In this document: piece after piece, positions 32,321 to 42,914 of the stretch
Position numbering within the stretch: the stretch's first letter is position 1
How the letters are laid out: every line of letters begins with the position of its first letter
The notes under the pieces: generated by a model
Databases searched by the model: none
Told to the model about the DNA's origin: nothing
The model's input: only the letters and a program-made list of their open reading frames with translations
Program-made: the position numbers and the translations under genes
NCBI RefSeq assembly: GCF_028640845.1
Contig: NC_080540.1
Coordinates: 280,751,524-280,815,523, forward strand
Source: Ahaetulla prasina
Lineage: Eukaryota; Chordata; Lepidosauria; Squamata; Colubridae
Reading direction: 5' to 3'
Length of the DNA: 64,000 nucleotides

Positions 32321-32538
32321 TTGAAGAAGCCTTTGCTATGGGACAAACACTGTAATGTATTTTGAACTTTGAGAGGGAATTTTGGGCGGGAAAATTGCAC
32401 GTTGCTGATTGGTTGAAGCCTCAACCAAAAGAGTATTTAAAGAGGGGTTTTTGCCGGTTGTGTTCGCTGGGGTCACAATAAACTAAAAAGCTGTTGTCAC
32501 TCACTGGTCTCCTGCCTCTTCATTGCCCGAACTTAACA
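32321..32538 (+). mobile_element. Probable short solo LTR
   Basis: Has a TATA-like 'gtatttaaagagg' (32432), a polyadenylation-like CAATAAACT (32476) and ends ...GAACTTAACA. 5-bp flanks AAATC occur at 32316-32320 and 32539-32543. The 5' end reads TTGA rather than TG, so the boundary is tentative. Confidence 0.45.
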
Positions 32539-32886
32539 AAATCCTATCACAATATTTGAATGAACTGGAAAGTACGGCTTTTAGAGGTAAAAGCGATGAA
32601 AATAAAGTTGGTTAAATGTTTTTATGAAATTCTGGCCATGTTTTATGGATTTTTTTGCTGATATCAGGACTGAGTTAATGTCCTAAGGATTAGTTTATAG
32701 AGGAAGGATGAGTTATAGGAAGCAAAGATATCTGTTTGTAACCTTATAGGAGGTGAAATACCCACTTACATACAATATGTTGTTCTTTACATTCAGATAT
32801 CTGGACAAAAAAAAATCCTTTATTTTGAAGTCAGAGTAGGGCTTTGATTTCTTTCCTAATAAATCATATTTGTCAAGATTCTGGAC

Positions 32887-33490
32887 CAGGGGTGAAATGC
32901 TCCCAGTTCAGACCGGATCACTCGATCCAGTAGCGATGGCGGCGGGTGGTTCAGAGAACCAGTAGCAAAAATCCCTGCCCCCACCCCATGCTCAGCTGAG
33001 CTGCGCGATCATCAGAGTTTTTTTTTTAACTTTTAAAAGCATTTTAAAGCATTTTAAAAGCGCGATCATCAGAGGTTGTTTTTTTAACTTTTAAAAGCAT
33101 TTTTTCTTTGGCAAAAAAAATTCTTTTAAAAGTAAAAAAAAAAAGCCTCTGATGAGCCTCAGCCGAAGAGGTTGTTAAAAAAAATGCTTTTAAAAGGCTC
33201 TGACGATCCCAGCTGAATTGCCTGATAGTTAGAGGCTTTTTTTCTTTTAAAGGCCAAAAAAGTGCTTTTAAAAGAAAACAAAAGCCTCTGATGATCAGGC
33301 AACTCAGCTGGGATCGTCAGAGCCTTTTAAAAGCATTTTTTAAGAACCTCTTCAGCCGAAGAGGTTGTAGAAAAAATTCTTTTAACAGTAAAAAAAAAAA
33401 GTTGGCCATGCCCACCCAGTCACGTTACACCCCCCCCCACCAAGCCACACCCACAGAACTGGTAGTAACAAATTTGACATTTCACCACTG
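32887..33490 (+). mobile_element. hAT MITE with internal inverted repeats
   Basis: 604 bp. Ends CAGGGGTGAAATGCTCC and GACATTTCACCACTG. Flanks TTCTGGAC and CTCTGGAG agree at 6 of 8. The centre (33005-33385) holds several copies of a 'CTTTTAAAAG(C/A)' and 'CCTCTGATGATC' motif in both orientations, so the transcript could fold into long hairpins. Confidence 0.7.
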
Positions 33491-33874
33491 CTCTGGAGGC
33501 TCCTCTGGAGGATGTTTTGACCACTAGGGCAACTGGTGAGAAATCAAGAAGGGGAACAGTCTTCCCTGTGTCTGATTCCCACTGTACTGCTAAATAAATC
33601 TCTCTGTTTAAGAGAGATTTAAAAAAAGTATTTCCTTTCCTATGAATTTCTTAATCTACTTTTTATCTCAATTATAATGAATGTCTGTTAACAAGTACAC
33701 ACAGCTGAGCTAAACCTGAACTCTTAGTAACATTTTTCATTTTGAATGGCACCTATTGTCACGTAATTACTCCAGATTCTTTTAGGACTCTGTATATGCT
33801 CTGGAGACCCTTTCCTAACAAGACTTCTCCAGTTTAAATCTCCTGTACTTTCTCTACTCTAATGCCCTGCAGAT

Positions 33875-34185
33875 CGGTGTTGGGATTCAGCCAGTTTGGG
33901 AAAACCAGTTGTTAAACTGCTGGTTGGCCCCCTCCCTGCCCCTTCCAGGAATCCCCCTACACCCCGTTTTGGCTCCCAGATAAGTGCACGGAGGCCGACT
34001 AGGCCCAAAATGGGGCACAGGGGGGTGCGGTGTGGCCCCTGCGTGCCCCGTTTTCACTCCCAGGGGAGTGCGGGAAGCCAAGTGCTGCCTGTCACACCCT
34101 TTGGCCACACCCACCATGGCCACGCCCACCCAGCTGGTTATGAGGGCAGAGAACCAGTTGTTAAATTATTTGAATCCCATCACTG
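33875..34185 (+). mobile_element. hAT MITE
   Basis: 311 bp, from CGGTGTTGGGATTCAG to TTTGAATCCCATCACTG, with 8-bp duplication CTGCAGAT (33867-33874) against TTGCAGAT (34186-34193). Inner repeats 'accagttgttaaa' are present at both ends. The middle is GC-rich. Confidence 0.75.
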
Positions 34186-34672
34186 TTGCAGATACGTCGT
34201 CCCCACGCAGCTTTTTAGTTATGCTTTCACTCATCTGGAAGGGAAGACTGACTTCCTGAGTCCACTGGCTGGCCTATTTGTCTTTCATTACATTGTATGC
34301 CCCCCTCACCCCCAAAAAATTGTTTAAGCAGCATGTTTCAAATGTTTCAAATAACGGTAATCTGCATGGAGAGAACTCCTCTGGATTGGAAGAGTTTCAA
34401 AGGAAATGCACCCCAGTTTTCTTTTATCTCTTCCTGTGTGATGAGAAGCAACAGCTTGCTCGGTTCATCTGGAAAGCAGCTTTTGCTGAAATCTGGAGTT
34501 ATTAAAAGGGGATGTAGGGGGAAAAAAATCTGGTTCTTCCAAAGGAAAATTGTTCTTCCGAAGTTTCAGATCTGTAAAACTGTCAGTTATGGAAAGTCCT
34601 TCTTTTCAAAGTTGTTCAACCAATCACTTTAGCACTCCCCTCCTGATCGCAAATGCCCACATTCATCTGAAT

Positions 34673-34807
34673 CAGGAGTCTCCAACCTTGGCAACTTTAA
34701 GCCTGGAGGACTTCAACTCCCAGAATTCCCCAGCCAGCAAAGCTGGCTGGGGTATTCTGGGAATTGAAGTCCTCCAGACTTAAAGTTGCCAAGGTTGGAG
34801 ACCCCTG
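34673..34807. mobile_element. Palindromic hAT MITE, copy 4
   Basis: 135 bp hairpin, exact 8-bp duplication ATCTGAAT (34665-34672 and 34808-34815). Confidence 0.85.
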
Positions 34808-34919
34808 ATCTGAATTATGGCCCCATGCATATTAAGTCAGCATGATTAAGTATCAAAGAAAACGGTTTCCATCCATCGACATAAGGTTTTTGCCTGATGT
34901 AAACAAACAAGGGGCCGAA

Positions 34920-35060
34920 AGTCTGTAGAGATTCTCAGTCATCCAAGTCGCTGTTGTCCCAAAGGTGCTTTTTCAGGAGGCAGCTGAATGTCCTTGTTTT
35001 TTTTTTCTTTTGAAGACGTTTCACTTCTCATCCAACTCTGACAGGACAGTGGGGAATGGA
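34920..35060 (-). mobile_element. Penelope-like terminal fragment, second family
   Basis: 'tagagattctcagtcatccaagtc' and 'ttttgaagacgtttcacttctcatcc' match 60687-60790. The stretch that would carry CTGAAGA and one arm of helix II is deleted, so the hammerhead core is broken. Confidence 0.6.
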
Positions 35061-35124
35061 AGGAGCTGCCATACCTTTAGGAATTGTGAAGGAAAGAATA
35101 TTTTAACTGCTGCTTTTTTTATTA

Positions 35125-35478
35125 CACGGTGGCTCAGGGGCTAGGACGTTGAGCTTGTCGATCGAAAAGTCGGCAGCTCAGCGGTTCGAATCCCTAGTGC
35201 TGCCGTGTAACGGGGTGAGCTCCCGTTACTTGTCCCAGCTTCTGCCAACCTAGCAGTTTCGAAAGCACGTAACAATATAAGTAGAAAAAATAGGGACCAT
35301 CTTTGGTGGGAAGGTAACAGCTTTCCGTGCGCCTTTGGCGTTGAGTCATGCCGGTCACATGACCACGGAGACGTCTTCGGACAGCGCTGGCTCTTCGGCT
35401 TTGAAACGGAGATGAGCACCGCCCCCTAGAGTTGGCAATGACTAGCACGTATGTGCGAGGGGAACCTTTACCTTTAAA
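35125..35478 (+). mobile_element. Sauria-type SINE
   Basis: Head 'cggtggctcaggggctaggacgttgagc' with an A/B-box-like pattern ('ggttcgaatccctag' at 35179), body with 'ggtgggaaggtaacagc', and tail 'gcgaggggaacctttacctttaaa'. The best preserved copy in the window with 46986. Confidence 0.88.
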
Positions 35479-35583
35479 GCTACTGTACTTTCTGAAATAT
35501 TATCGCTCCACATTCAGAACCCTTTCCCATTGGCTATGCTGACTGCGGCTTCTGGGTGTTGTAGTAAAAACTAGCATCTGGAG

Positions 35584-35818
35584 CAGCAGTGGGTTTCAAA
35601 TTATGTTACTGCTCAGTTCGTGCACACGCCTGCCTTCCACACATGCACCCAGCCTTCTGCGCAGGTGCTTTGCTCACACGCGCACCTTCCGCGCATGCGC
35701 CTGGCCTCAAAAACGTGCCTTAGGATGGCATAGAGCTGGGGCAGGTGGGCAGGCCCACCCATGATTTCCGCTACCGGTATTGGGTGAACTGGTCAGAACC
35801 AGCTGAATACCATCTCTG
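35584..35818 (+). mobile_element. hAT MITE
   Basis: 235 bp from CAGCAGTGGGTTTCAAA to GAATACCATCTCTG with an exact 8-bp duplication ATCTGGAG (35576-35583 and 35819-35826). The interior has 'tgcgcatgcgcc'-like alternating tracts; a diverged relative is at 61010-61231. Confidence 0.8.
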
Positions 35819-35851
35819 ATCTGGAGGTCTAAATTTACTTTTGCTGTAGTG

Positions 35852-36326
35852 CAGCAGTTCTCAACCTGTGGGTCGGGACCCCATTGGGGGTCGAATGACG
35901 ATTTGCCAGGGGTCGCCTAAGACCATCGGAAATATGGGAAGTATACTTGCGAGTTGAAGAATCGCGCTCCAATGTTGACTCCACAAGCCAGCTGCAGGCT
36001 CTTCAAATCGCTAGCCGAATTCGGCTTCAGGCGCGATCAATTAAAAAAGAGAGAAATCTTTGCTTTGACGTCTCCCTCTCAAGCCAGCTGCAATCACTCC
36101 CAATTGCTAGCCTAATCTGGCTTCAGGCGCGATAAACTTAATAGGGGAGGAGTCTCCGCTTTAATGCCTCCATCCTCAAGGCAATCGCAAGCAGTTCAGA
36201 TCGCTAGCCTATATGGCTTCAGGCGCGATAAATTCAGAACGAAGTTAATTTTACGGTTGGGGGGTCACCACATCGTGGGGAATTGTATTAAAGGGGTCGC
36301 AGCACTATAAAGGTTGAGAACCACTG
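35852..36326 (+). mobile_element. SPIN-like hAT non-autonomous element, complete copy 2
   Basis: 475 bp, same family and structure as 6928-7399. Left end CAGCAGTTCTCAACCTGTGG, right end GGTTGAGAACCACTG, exact 8-bp duplication CTGTAGTG (35844-35851 and 36327-36334). The internal 'CTAGCC-ATTCGGCTTCAGGCGCGAT' repeats are present. It lies 33 bp downstream of another hAT MITE (35584-35818). Confidence 0.75.
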
Positions 36327-36949
36327 CTGTAGTGTAAAGTAAGAGCAAGCTTAACCCATAATTAGATTTTTTTTTCTCAGCCATGATTCCCACGGCTTTC
36401 GACTTTGAAAACCGTCCGATTATATCAGCAGAACAAAGCTTCTCTAAAACCAAATAAGGCAGCATTTAATAAATTTAGGATTAGAAATATAACCAGCTTT
36501 GCTTTTTAATTCCAAGGGCGGACTCCAAACGCAGGACCCCAAGCAAGTAATCAAGGCCCACTGCAGTTATTTATTAGACAGTACTACTGGAGAGAGACAC
36601 ACCCCTGAAAACTAAAAGAGACACTCATATTTATACATTTCAGAAAGGAAAGGAAAATGGTGCATGCATAAATATTCATAAGTAATAACATAATAGATCT
36701 CAGGTTAACTTTTGCTTTTCTGTTATCTACAGGGAACGATGGTTTTAGTTGGGGGGAGGAATGCATCTTGAGAATCAGGGGTTGCTATGGGAATCTTCTG
36801 ATAAAAGTTGCCACAGGTTGCAGTGAGCTACAAGGACGCATTCCTTATGTCTCAATTTGTCTTTTAAACAGTCCCATTGCTGCCTGTGTAGATTTTGACC
36901 TTGAGGGATGCAATAAACCAGTTCAGTTGCTGTATGTTTGGACTTCTAG

Positions 36950-37107
36950 CCACTCTATGTACACTTTATGTACACTGAGAGCATATGCACCAAGACAAAT
37001 TCCTTGTGTGTCCAATCACACTTGGCCAATAAAATTCTATTCTATTCTATTCTATTCTATTCTATTCTATTCTATTCTATTCTATTCTATTCTATTCTAT
37101 TCTATTA
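36950..37107 (+). mobile_element. Rex1-like LINE 3' tail with (ATTCT)n
   Basis: 'tgtacactgagagcatatgcaccaag ... ttggccaataaa' followed by about 14 ATTCT units to 37107. Confidence 0.8.
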
Positions 37108-37316
37108 AGACAGAACATTGTCCAGGGTATCATAAAGGTAGTCTACCCTAACAATACCCTAAGCGTAACATCTATCTCATTGTGACTCTATGGCCCCATA
37201 AACCATTATTAGGGTTTTATCTTAATATTTTATCTCACATATTGTATTGTCCACATACCATATATACTGTATATATGCTGATGCTTTACTTATATTTATA
37301 TTAAAGTATTATTATA

Positions 37317-37970
37317 TTAAAGCCAACACAGTTCTGGGCTGCATAAACAGAGGGATAGAATCAAGATCACGTGAAGTGTTAGTGCCACTTTATAATGCCT
37401 TAGTAAGGCCACACTTGGAATACTGCATCCAGTTTTGGTCGCCACGATGTAAAAAAGATGTGGAGACTCTAGAAAGAGTGCAGAGAAGAGCAACAAAGAT
37501 GATGAGGGGACTGGAGGCTAAAACATATGAAGAACGGTTGCAGGAACTGGGTATGTCTAGTTTAATGAAAAGAAGGACTAGGAGAGACATGATAGCAGTG
37601 TTCCAGTATCTCAGGGGCTCCCACAAAAAAGAGGGAGTCAAGCTATTCTCCAAAGCACCTGAGGGCAGGACAAGAAGCAATGGGTGAAAACTAATCAAGG
37701 AGAGAAGCAACTTAGGAAAAATTTCCTGACAGTTAGAACAATTAATCAGTGGAACAACTTGCCTCCGGAAGTTGTGAATGCTCCAACACTGGAAGTTTTT
37801 AAGAAGATGTTGGATAACCATTTGTCTGATGTGGTGTAGGGTTTCCTGCCTAAGCTGGGGGTTGGACTAGAAGACCTCCAAGGTCCCTTCCAACTCTGTT
37901 ATTCTATTCTATTCTATTCTATTCTATTCTATTCTATTCTATTCTATTCTATTCTATTCTATTCTATTTT
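37317..37970 (+). mobile_element. CR1 LINE 3' end with (ATTCT)n tail
   Basis: ORF2 C-terminus still open over 146 codons (37247-37684; [45 protein letters not shown]; each block shown is 20-odd residues or fewer of a longer stretch). It then has a short deletion, the 'gttggactagaagacctcc' terminus and about 14 ATTCT units. Confidence 0.88.
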
Positions 37971-37975
37971 TGTGT

Positions 37976-38898
37976 ACCTGTGTGTTGTGTACCATGCACG
38001 TGTTAAATAAACAAATAAATAAAAACCATTCCATTCGTTCGAAAATTGATTTTTCCTACACAAGGCTAAACCAGTACACCCAGTTCTAAATCAGTCGTCT
38101 GGATTATGATAACAATAGGCTCCACTCAAGCCAACATGGTCAGTAGTGGGAGATGCTGGAATAGCCATTTGGATGGTCAGTGATTTTCCAGCCTGGTCTC
38201 AGAATTAGGAAAAGGAGCAGGTAGAAGCAAATGCTGGTCTAGAACTCTTGTCAATGTGTGAGAAGTGCCACTTTGGCACTCTCCGCCGCTCATGACTGTC
38301 CCAGACTTCCCTTTCATTTTAAAAACATCCCAATTTTCACTGTAAACTTGCTTTTATCTCAGCCTTGTTAAGAATCGGCACAGCAGAAGGAAGACATTTC
38401 TCTTATATAAAGTCAGCAGTCACTGAAAATAGGCAAAGGTATAAAAAAGCAAGGAGTTTAGTTTTGTAGGCGAGGTCCCAAACTGCTTGTTAATAATTCT
38501 GGAGAGAAATTCAACAAGACTGAGCAAAGAGCTTTTATTGGCCTATGGGGACTGCTATCAACTTGTTTTAATCCCATTAGCCTAACTTCTTAGTTCGAGT
38601 CCTTAAATGTCTATGAAAAACAATAGGTGCTTATTAGATAGTATGAATGATTTATAGCAGGAAATGTGGCTTGGCTTTGTGCTCTGGTTTTTTTCTCCAT
38701 CCACAAACAGAGTTGTAGAAGGTCATCTTTGATGTGTGTGTTTGTAAACACTTTCAGAGATATATACTGTACTAATGGAAAGCAATATAATAAATACCTT
38801 TCGATTTTCCTTGAACAGACTTAAGCTGATTAGCAAGCATGGTTTCTCATTATGAATTTTATGGAAAAAGCATACTGGTAAGCATACAAGCTTGGTCT
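37976..38898. other. Unassigned intergenic DNA
   Basis: No recognised gene or repeat; 39525-40761 and 41391-41590 are also blank apart from short AT-rich runs. 40190-40500 may be an LTR remnant. Confidence 0.4.
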
Positions 38899-38903
38899 GG
38901 TGA

Positions 38904-39519
38904 TGTAGTGACCTAAGTCCAAGTAGTTATTACCAGACACAATCAGTCCTAAACAAACATATTTTATTAGAACAGCTGAGAATTACTTCATTCTCAGCTT
39001 AGTCCAAATAAATTCCAAAACAAGTCCTTCAGAAAAAGTCCTTTGGGCTTATCACAAACCATTATCTTCTTTGGCATCCTGCCAAAGGTTTTTTCTTGGC
39101 AAAGCCCCACAAAGTTCAGAAACAAGAGACGGCGAATAGAAACAGATGTAGCAACGTTGCTTTCCTACAAGAGGCCAAGAGCCATTGCTGCTCTTTTAAG
39201 CCTTATGGGAGGGGCCAATCAATCAATCTCCTGGCATACTCCCGAGTCATCCTTTTTGCTTTCTTGCCTTTTGGCAACTCTTCACATGTGTGCACTAGGA
39301 ACAGGTTCTTCCTGTTCCTCTGCCTCTCTGCTGTCTGCCTCCAGAGGAGGCTCCAGAGTCTGCGCATCAATACCAAATGGCCCTGGCCCCAGCTCTGCCT
39401 CTGACACAGAGCCCTCGTCCAGGCCTTCCCCAGACCCCAGGACTGGCCCATGGTCCTCCCCAGCCTCCTCACTGTCCGACTCCGCCGCTAGCTCCACGGG
39501 CTGCTGGCAGACCACAACA
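38904..39519 (-). mobile_element. Solo LTR (family 2), gypsy-like
   Basis: Minus strand, TGTTGTGGTCTGCC... to ...GGTCACTACA, with an exact 5-bp duplication (GGTGA at 38899-38903 and 39520-39524). Its U3 carries an open frame on the LTR strand from its first bases, rich in D/E/S/P (for example ESDSEEAGEDHGP), ending near 39200. A polyadenylation-like AATAAA lies on the minus strand near 38960. Confidence 0.75.
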
Positions 39520-40769
39520 GGTGATCTCTTGAGTTCATATTCAGAGTGCCGAGGACTGCACTGAATGTAATCTAAATGTGTTGGCAAGGCCAGCATAGAA
39601 ATGGGGCATCACATTCACACAAGACAGCAAAACTGAGGCCTGAGAAAATGAAATCCAGTGCAGCATTTTAAAGGCTGTCTACTCACATCACTATCAGAGA
39701 ACTCCATTAACCCAACTGCATTTTCCATATGTGGAAGTGCAGTTGCGCCCTGGTGTATCATCTGTAACAACCCCAGAAGGACCAGAAAAGTAATAAAAGC
39801 TTGTGAAAGTTTGAAAGTTTTCAAAGCAATTTAATTTAATTGCCAGAAAATTAGTCATCTTCAATGGTTGGTGAAGTCAAAGTTTCACAGAATTGCAGTA
39901 CCCTTTCAAACTTTTTGCATTACCCTGATCTATTTGTGTTGAGATTATATAGCCCGTTCACATCTAGGTAACATAACTCCTAAAATTTAATGTAATGTTC
40001 AGTCTTGTAAAATCTATTAAATCTCACCAATGTAAAGACATATATCCTAAATCTCCTCCTAAACTATAGCAAGGAAGAGGGCGAGTTTCACCTTTGATTA
40101 TTCCTCTGTTTAGGGATCACCATAATTAACTATTGATGATAAACATATCTGTGGGTGGGATCTGCAAATTATCTCCCACTGAGAAATTAAGAGTGATGGA
40201 TGGAGTTTTGTCTGGTGCAAAGAACCAGAACCACACAGTGAGCTGATCAAAATGGCTTCTTTATTGTTGCTTTCCTACTTACAAGAATCTCACCAGACTG
40301 ACTAAATTCTCTTGGGAACAGGCAGATAAAGGCTGCAGGAATTCGGGTTGGGGTGGGGCTGTCTGGCCTCTGTCACTTCCTTCCATGCAAAGACTCCAAG
40401 CTCACCAGTCTTTTCACTCCTGTGCCTACTCTAGCTGGAGATTCCACCACACTATTCTCTATTGAATTAGAATGAACACAAGTTCACCAGTGGGTTCCAA
40501 CAGGAAGTTTAACTATCTAAGATGCTTTGTTTGAATGACAAAAACATATTAATCTCACAACACATGGTTAAACTCACCAGGATTTCAATTGCAAAACTGT
40601 TAGCATCTTAGACAAAGTCAAATAAAAAAATATATTAAAGAATTCCTGATAGATTTGCATTCAGCTAAGTCAGCCATCAACAGACACATAGAGATAAACC
40701 ACACGTACACACCATTAAAAAAAAGACAAAACAAAACTAGGAAAAAAACCAAAACTACTACAAAGCATC

Positions 40770-40911
40770 CAGGGGTGGGTTCTACTTACCTTTACTACTG
40801 GTTTGCAACGGGATCGTCCATGATGACGTCTGGGCAGGTGGGCGGAGCCTCCTACAGCTTTTACTACCGGTTCACAAGAACCGGACAGAACCGGAGCAAT
40901 CCACCACTGAA
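40770..40911 (+). mobile_element. Short hAT MITE (ACCGGTTCT family)
   Basis: 142 bp from CAGGGGTGGGTT to AATCCACCACTG, exact 8-bp duplication AAAGCATC (40762-40769 and 40912-40919). Contains 'ttactaccggttcaca'. Confidence 0.8.
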
Positions 40912-41084
40912 AGCATCCCTTCAGCAGCTCACATTCAAATAAGGAGGGACCAGACAAATAATCAGGCAGAAAACAATACAGTAATTAAGAACCCAAGGAG
41001 GAAACTATCCCCGTCCCCAAAACCCTGGCAGGGTAACCTACTGCAGTAAACTCATACTGATGTTGATGTTGGGTAATGAAATCA

Positions 41085-41390
41085 GCCAGCTTGGCCTATT
41101 TGTTAAGGTAGCAGACTAGAAACCAGTAAACGGTGAGTTCTAGTCCTGCCTTAGGCGTAAAAACTGGCTGGGTGACTTTGGGCCAATCACAAGAGACTGA
41201 GAGTTCTAGTCCCACATTGGGCATGAGAGTCTGCTGGGTGACTTTGGGCCAGTCACTCTCTCTCAGCCCAACCCACCTCACAGGGCTGTTGTGGAGAAAA
41301 TATGAGAAGGAAAGACTCTTTGATTTGTTTGCCCCCTTGAGTCATTTATTAAAAAAAATAATAAAGGTGGGATAAAAATGAAATAAAGAC
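41085..41390 (+). mobile_element. SINE (MIR/CORE-like) with internal duplication
   Basis: 'gagttctagtcctgccttaggc' and 'gagttctagtcccacattgggc' are two tandem half-units, each followed by 'gggtgactttgggcca'. The body then reads 'cctcacagggctgttgtgg'. Confidence 0.6.
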
Positions 41391-41591
41391 AAATAAATGT
41401 CTGCAAGCAAAACATCCAAACTCTGGAAGCACCCAGAACTCCAATGCCCATGACTTTTCCTGAGTACAAGGTGCAAAATAAATAAGTTAAAGGAAGGAAT
41501 ATTTTGGTTAAAGGTTAGGAAAAGTATCTTCCTAGTAGGCGCAGCAATTTGGCAATGAAACCAGGCATCCTTGGTGGGGCTGGCTTGATAT

Positions 41592-42200
41592 TAATATAAT
41601 ATAATATAATATAATATAATATAATATAATATAATATAATATAATATAATATAATATAATATAATATAATATAATATAATATAATATAATATAATATAAT
41701 ATAATATAATATAATATAATATAATATAATATAATATAATATAATAACAGAGTTGGAAGGGATCTTGGAGGTCTTCTAGTCCAACCCCCTGCTTAGGCAG
41801 GAAACCCTACATCACTTCAGACAAATGGTCATTCAACATCTTCTTAAAAACTTTCAGTGTTGGAGCATTCACAACTTCTGGAGGAAAGTTGTTCCACTGA
41901 TTAACTGTCAGGAAATTTCTTCTTGGTTCTAGGTTGCTTCTCTCCTTGATTAGTTTCCACCCGTTGCTTCTTGTCCTGCCTTCAGATGCTTTGGAGAACA
42001 GCTTGACTCCCTCTTCTTTGTGGCAGCCCTTGAGATATTGGAACACTGCTATCATGTCTCCCTTAGTCCTTCTTTTCATTAAACTAGACATACGGAGTTC
42101 CTGCAACTGTTCTTTATAAGTTTTAGCCTCCAGTCCCCTAATCCTCTTTGTTTGCCCTTCTCTGCACTCTTTCTTTCAAGACTATTCATTCTTGATCTTT
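41592..42200 (-). mobile_element. CR1 LINE 3' end with a long ATAAT tail
   Basis: The complement of the CR1 3' end occupies 41747-42200. Its tail is an exceptionally long pentanucleotide array, about 30 ATAAT units (41592-41746). Confidence 0.85.
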
Positions 42201-42289
42201 TAAGCCGAACTGAAGAAACTCCATAGCCCTCCTAACTCTATGTTTCTGTGATGCTTTGGATTTTAGCCAGGAGGAAACATTCCCTAGAA

Positions 42290-42407
42290 AGGGTGTCCAG
42301 CCTTGGCAACTATAAAAGTTGTGGACTTCAACTCCCAGAATTCTGGCTGGGGAATTCTGGGAGTTGAAGTCCGCTAGGCTTAAAATTGCCAAGGTTGGAG
42401 ACCCCTG
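42290..42407. mobile_element. Palindromic hAT MITE, copy 5
   Basis: 118 bp hairpin, exact 8-bp duplication CCCTAGAA (42282-42289 and 42408-42415). The first base of the left end is changed (AGGGTGTCCAGCCTTGG). It lies about 0.4 kb upstream of the ADAMTS12 start codon. Confidence 0.8.
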
Positions 42408-42415
42408 CCCTAGAA

Positions 42416-42787
42416 GACGAGCTGAAATGAGGTGGATGGGCTTCTTTTCCTTTTTTGGTCCAGCAGCCCTGCATTCTGCCACATGTATATGAAAAAGGAC
42501 ACCCTACGAGCTGCCTCTTAGACCCTCCTTCTGCCCCGAAATCAGACACCAAGACTTCTAATCACTCCCCCTGCCAGGAAAAAAAAACACACAAAAAACC
42601 CAACCGACTCCGTCTTTTCTCTTTTAGAAGAGATTCTTCTCCTCTCCCTCCCCCTCCCTTTTTTTCTTTGAGCATTAATTTTCACCGTCCCTGGCCATAC
42701 AATGTGACTGGGTGCCTTCCTCCCCCCCCCCCACTTAGTCATTTTTAAATAAAGGAAGAACCGTTTGGGGTTTCCTGCATCCAAAAC
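42416..42787 (+). promoter_or_regulatory. ADAMTS12: Putative ADAMTS12 5' UTR and proximal promoter
   Basis: Pyrimidine-rich tracts (42590-42670, 42715-42735) and a TATA-like 'tttttaaataaagg' (42743-42756) lie just upstream of the start codon at 42788. It is not a CpG island. The transcription start is not determined; the TATA-like motif is too close to the ATG to be certain. Confidence 0.35.
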
Positions 42788-42914
42788 ATGTCATGCATCC
42801 AAAGAACTTGGATTGCAAACTTTTCCTTTTGGGTTCACCTCCTTAGTATCCAGGCATTTTGCTATGCTAGAAATCCTCCGCCCGGGAGATTTGTCTTCCC
42901 AGACCCGAAGCAAG
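42788..42914 (+). CDS. ADAMTS12: ADAMTS12 exon 1 (signal peptide and start of propeptide)
   Basis: First coding exon of a secreted zinc metalloprotease with thrombospondin motifs; ADAMTS12 acts in extracellular matrix turnover. The ATG at 42788 has A at -3. The frame gives 42 codons plus one base, then a donor GTCAGT at 42915. The peptide begins MSCIQRTWIANF, continues through a hydrophobic stretch (about residues 9-25) to a likely signal cleavage near CYA (25-27), and ends FVFPDPKQ. It aligns from memory along its whole length with the human ADAMTS12 N-terminus (MPCAQRSW...CYGR...FPDRRQ). The phase-1 end joins exon 2 as G|AT (Asp43). The exon has no long open frame of its own and is hidden under longer frames in the same place. 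Upstream sequence is pyrimidine-rich with a TATA-like TTTAAATAAAGG just before 42760. Intron 1 is 3,371 bases. Confidence 0.9.

Noticed and set aside
37030..37970. Regular short repeats as a CRISPR-like array
   Set aside because: They are pentanucleotide microsatellites at LINE tails with no spacers; the genome is vertebrate.
39043..39564. 173-codon serine-rich frame
   Set aside because: It is antisense to the acidic frame of the LTR at 38904-39519; its serine richness is the complement of that frame.
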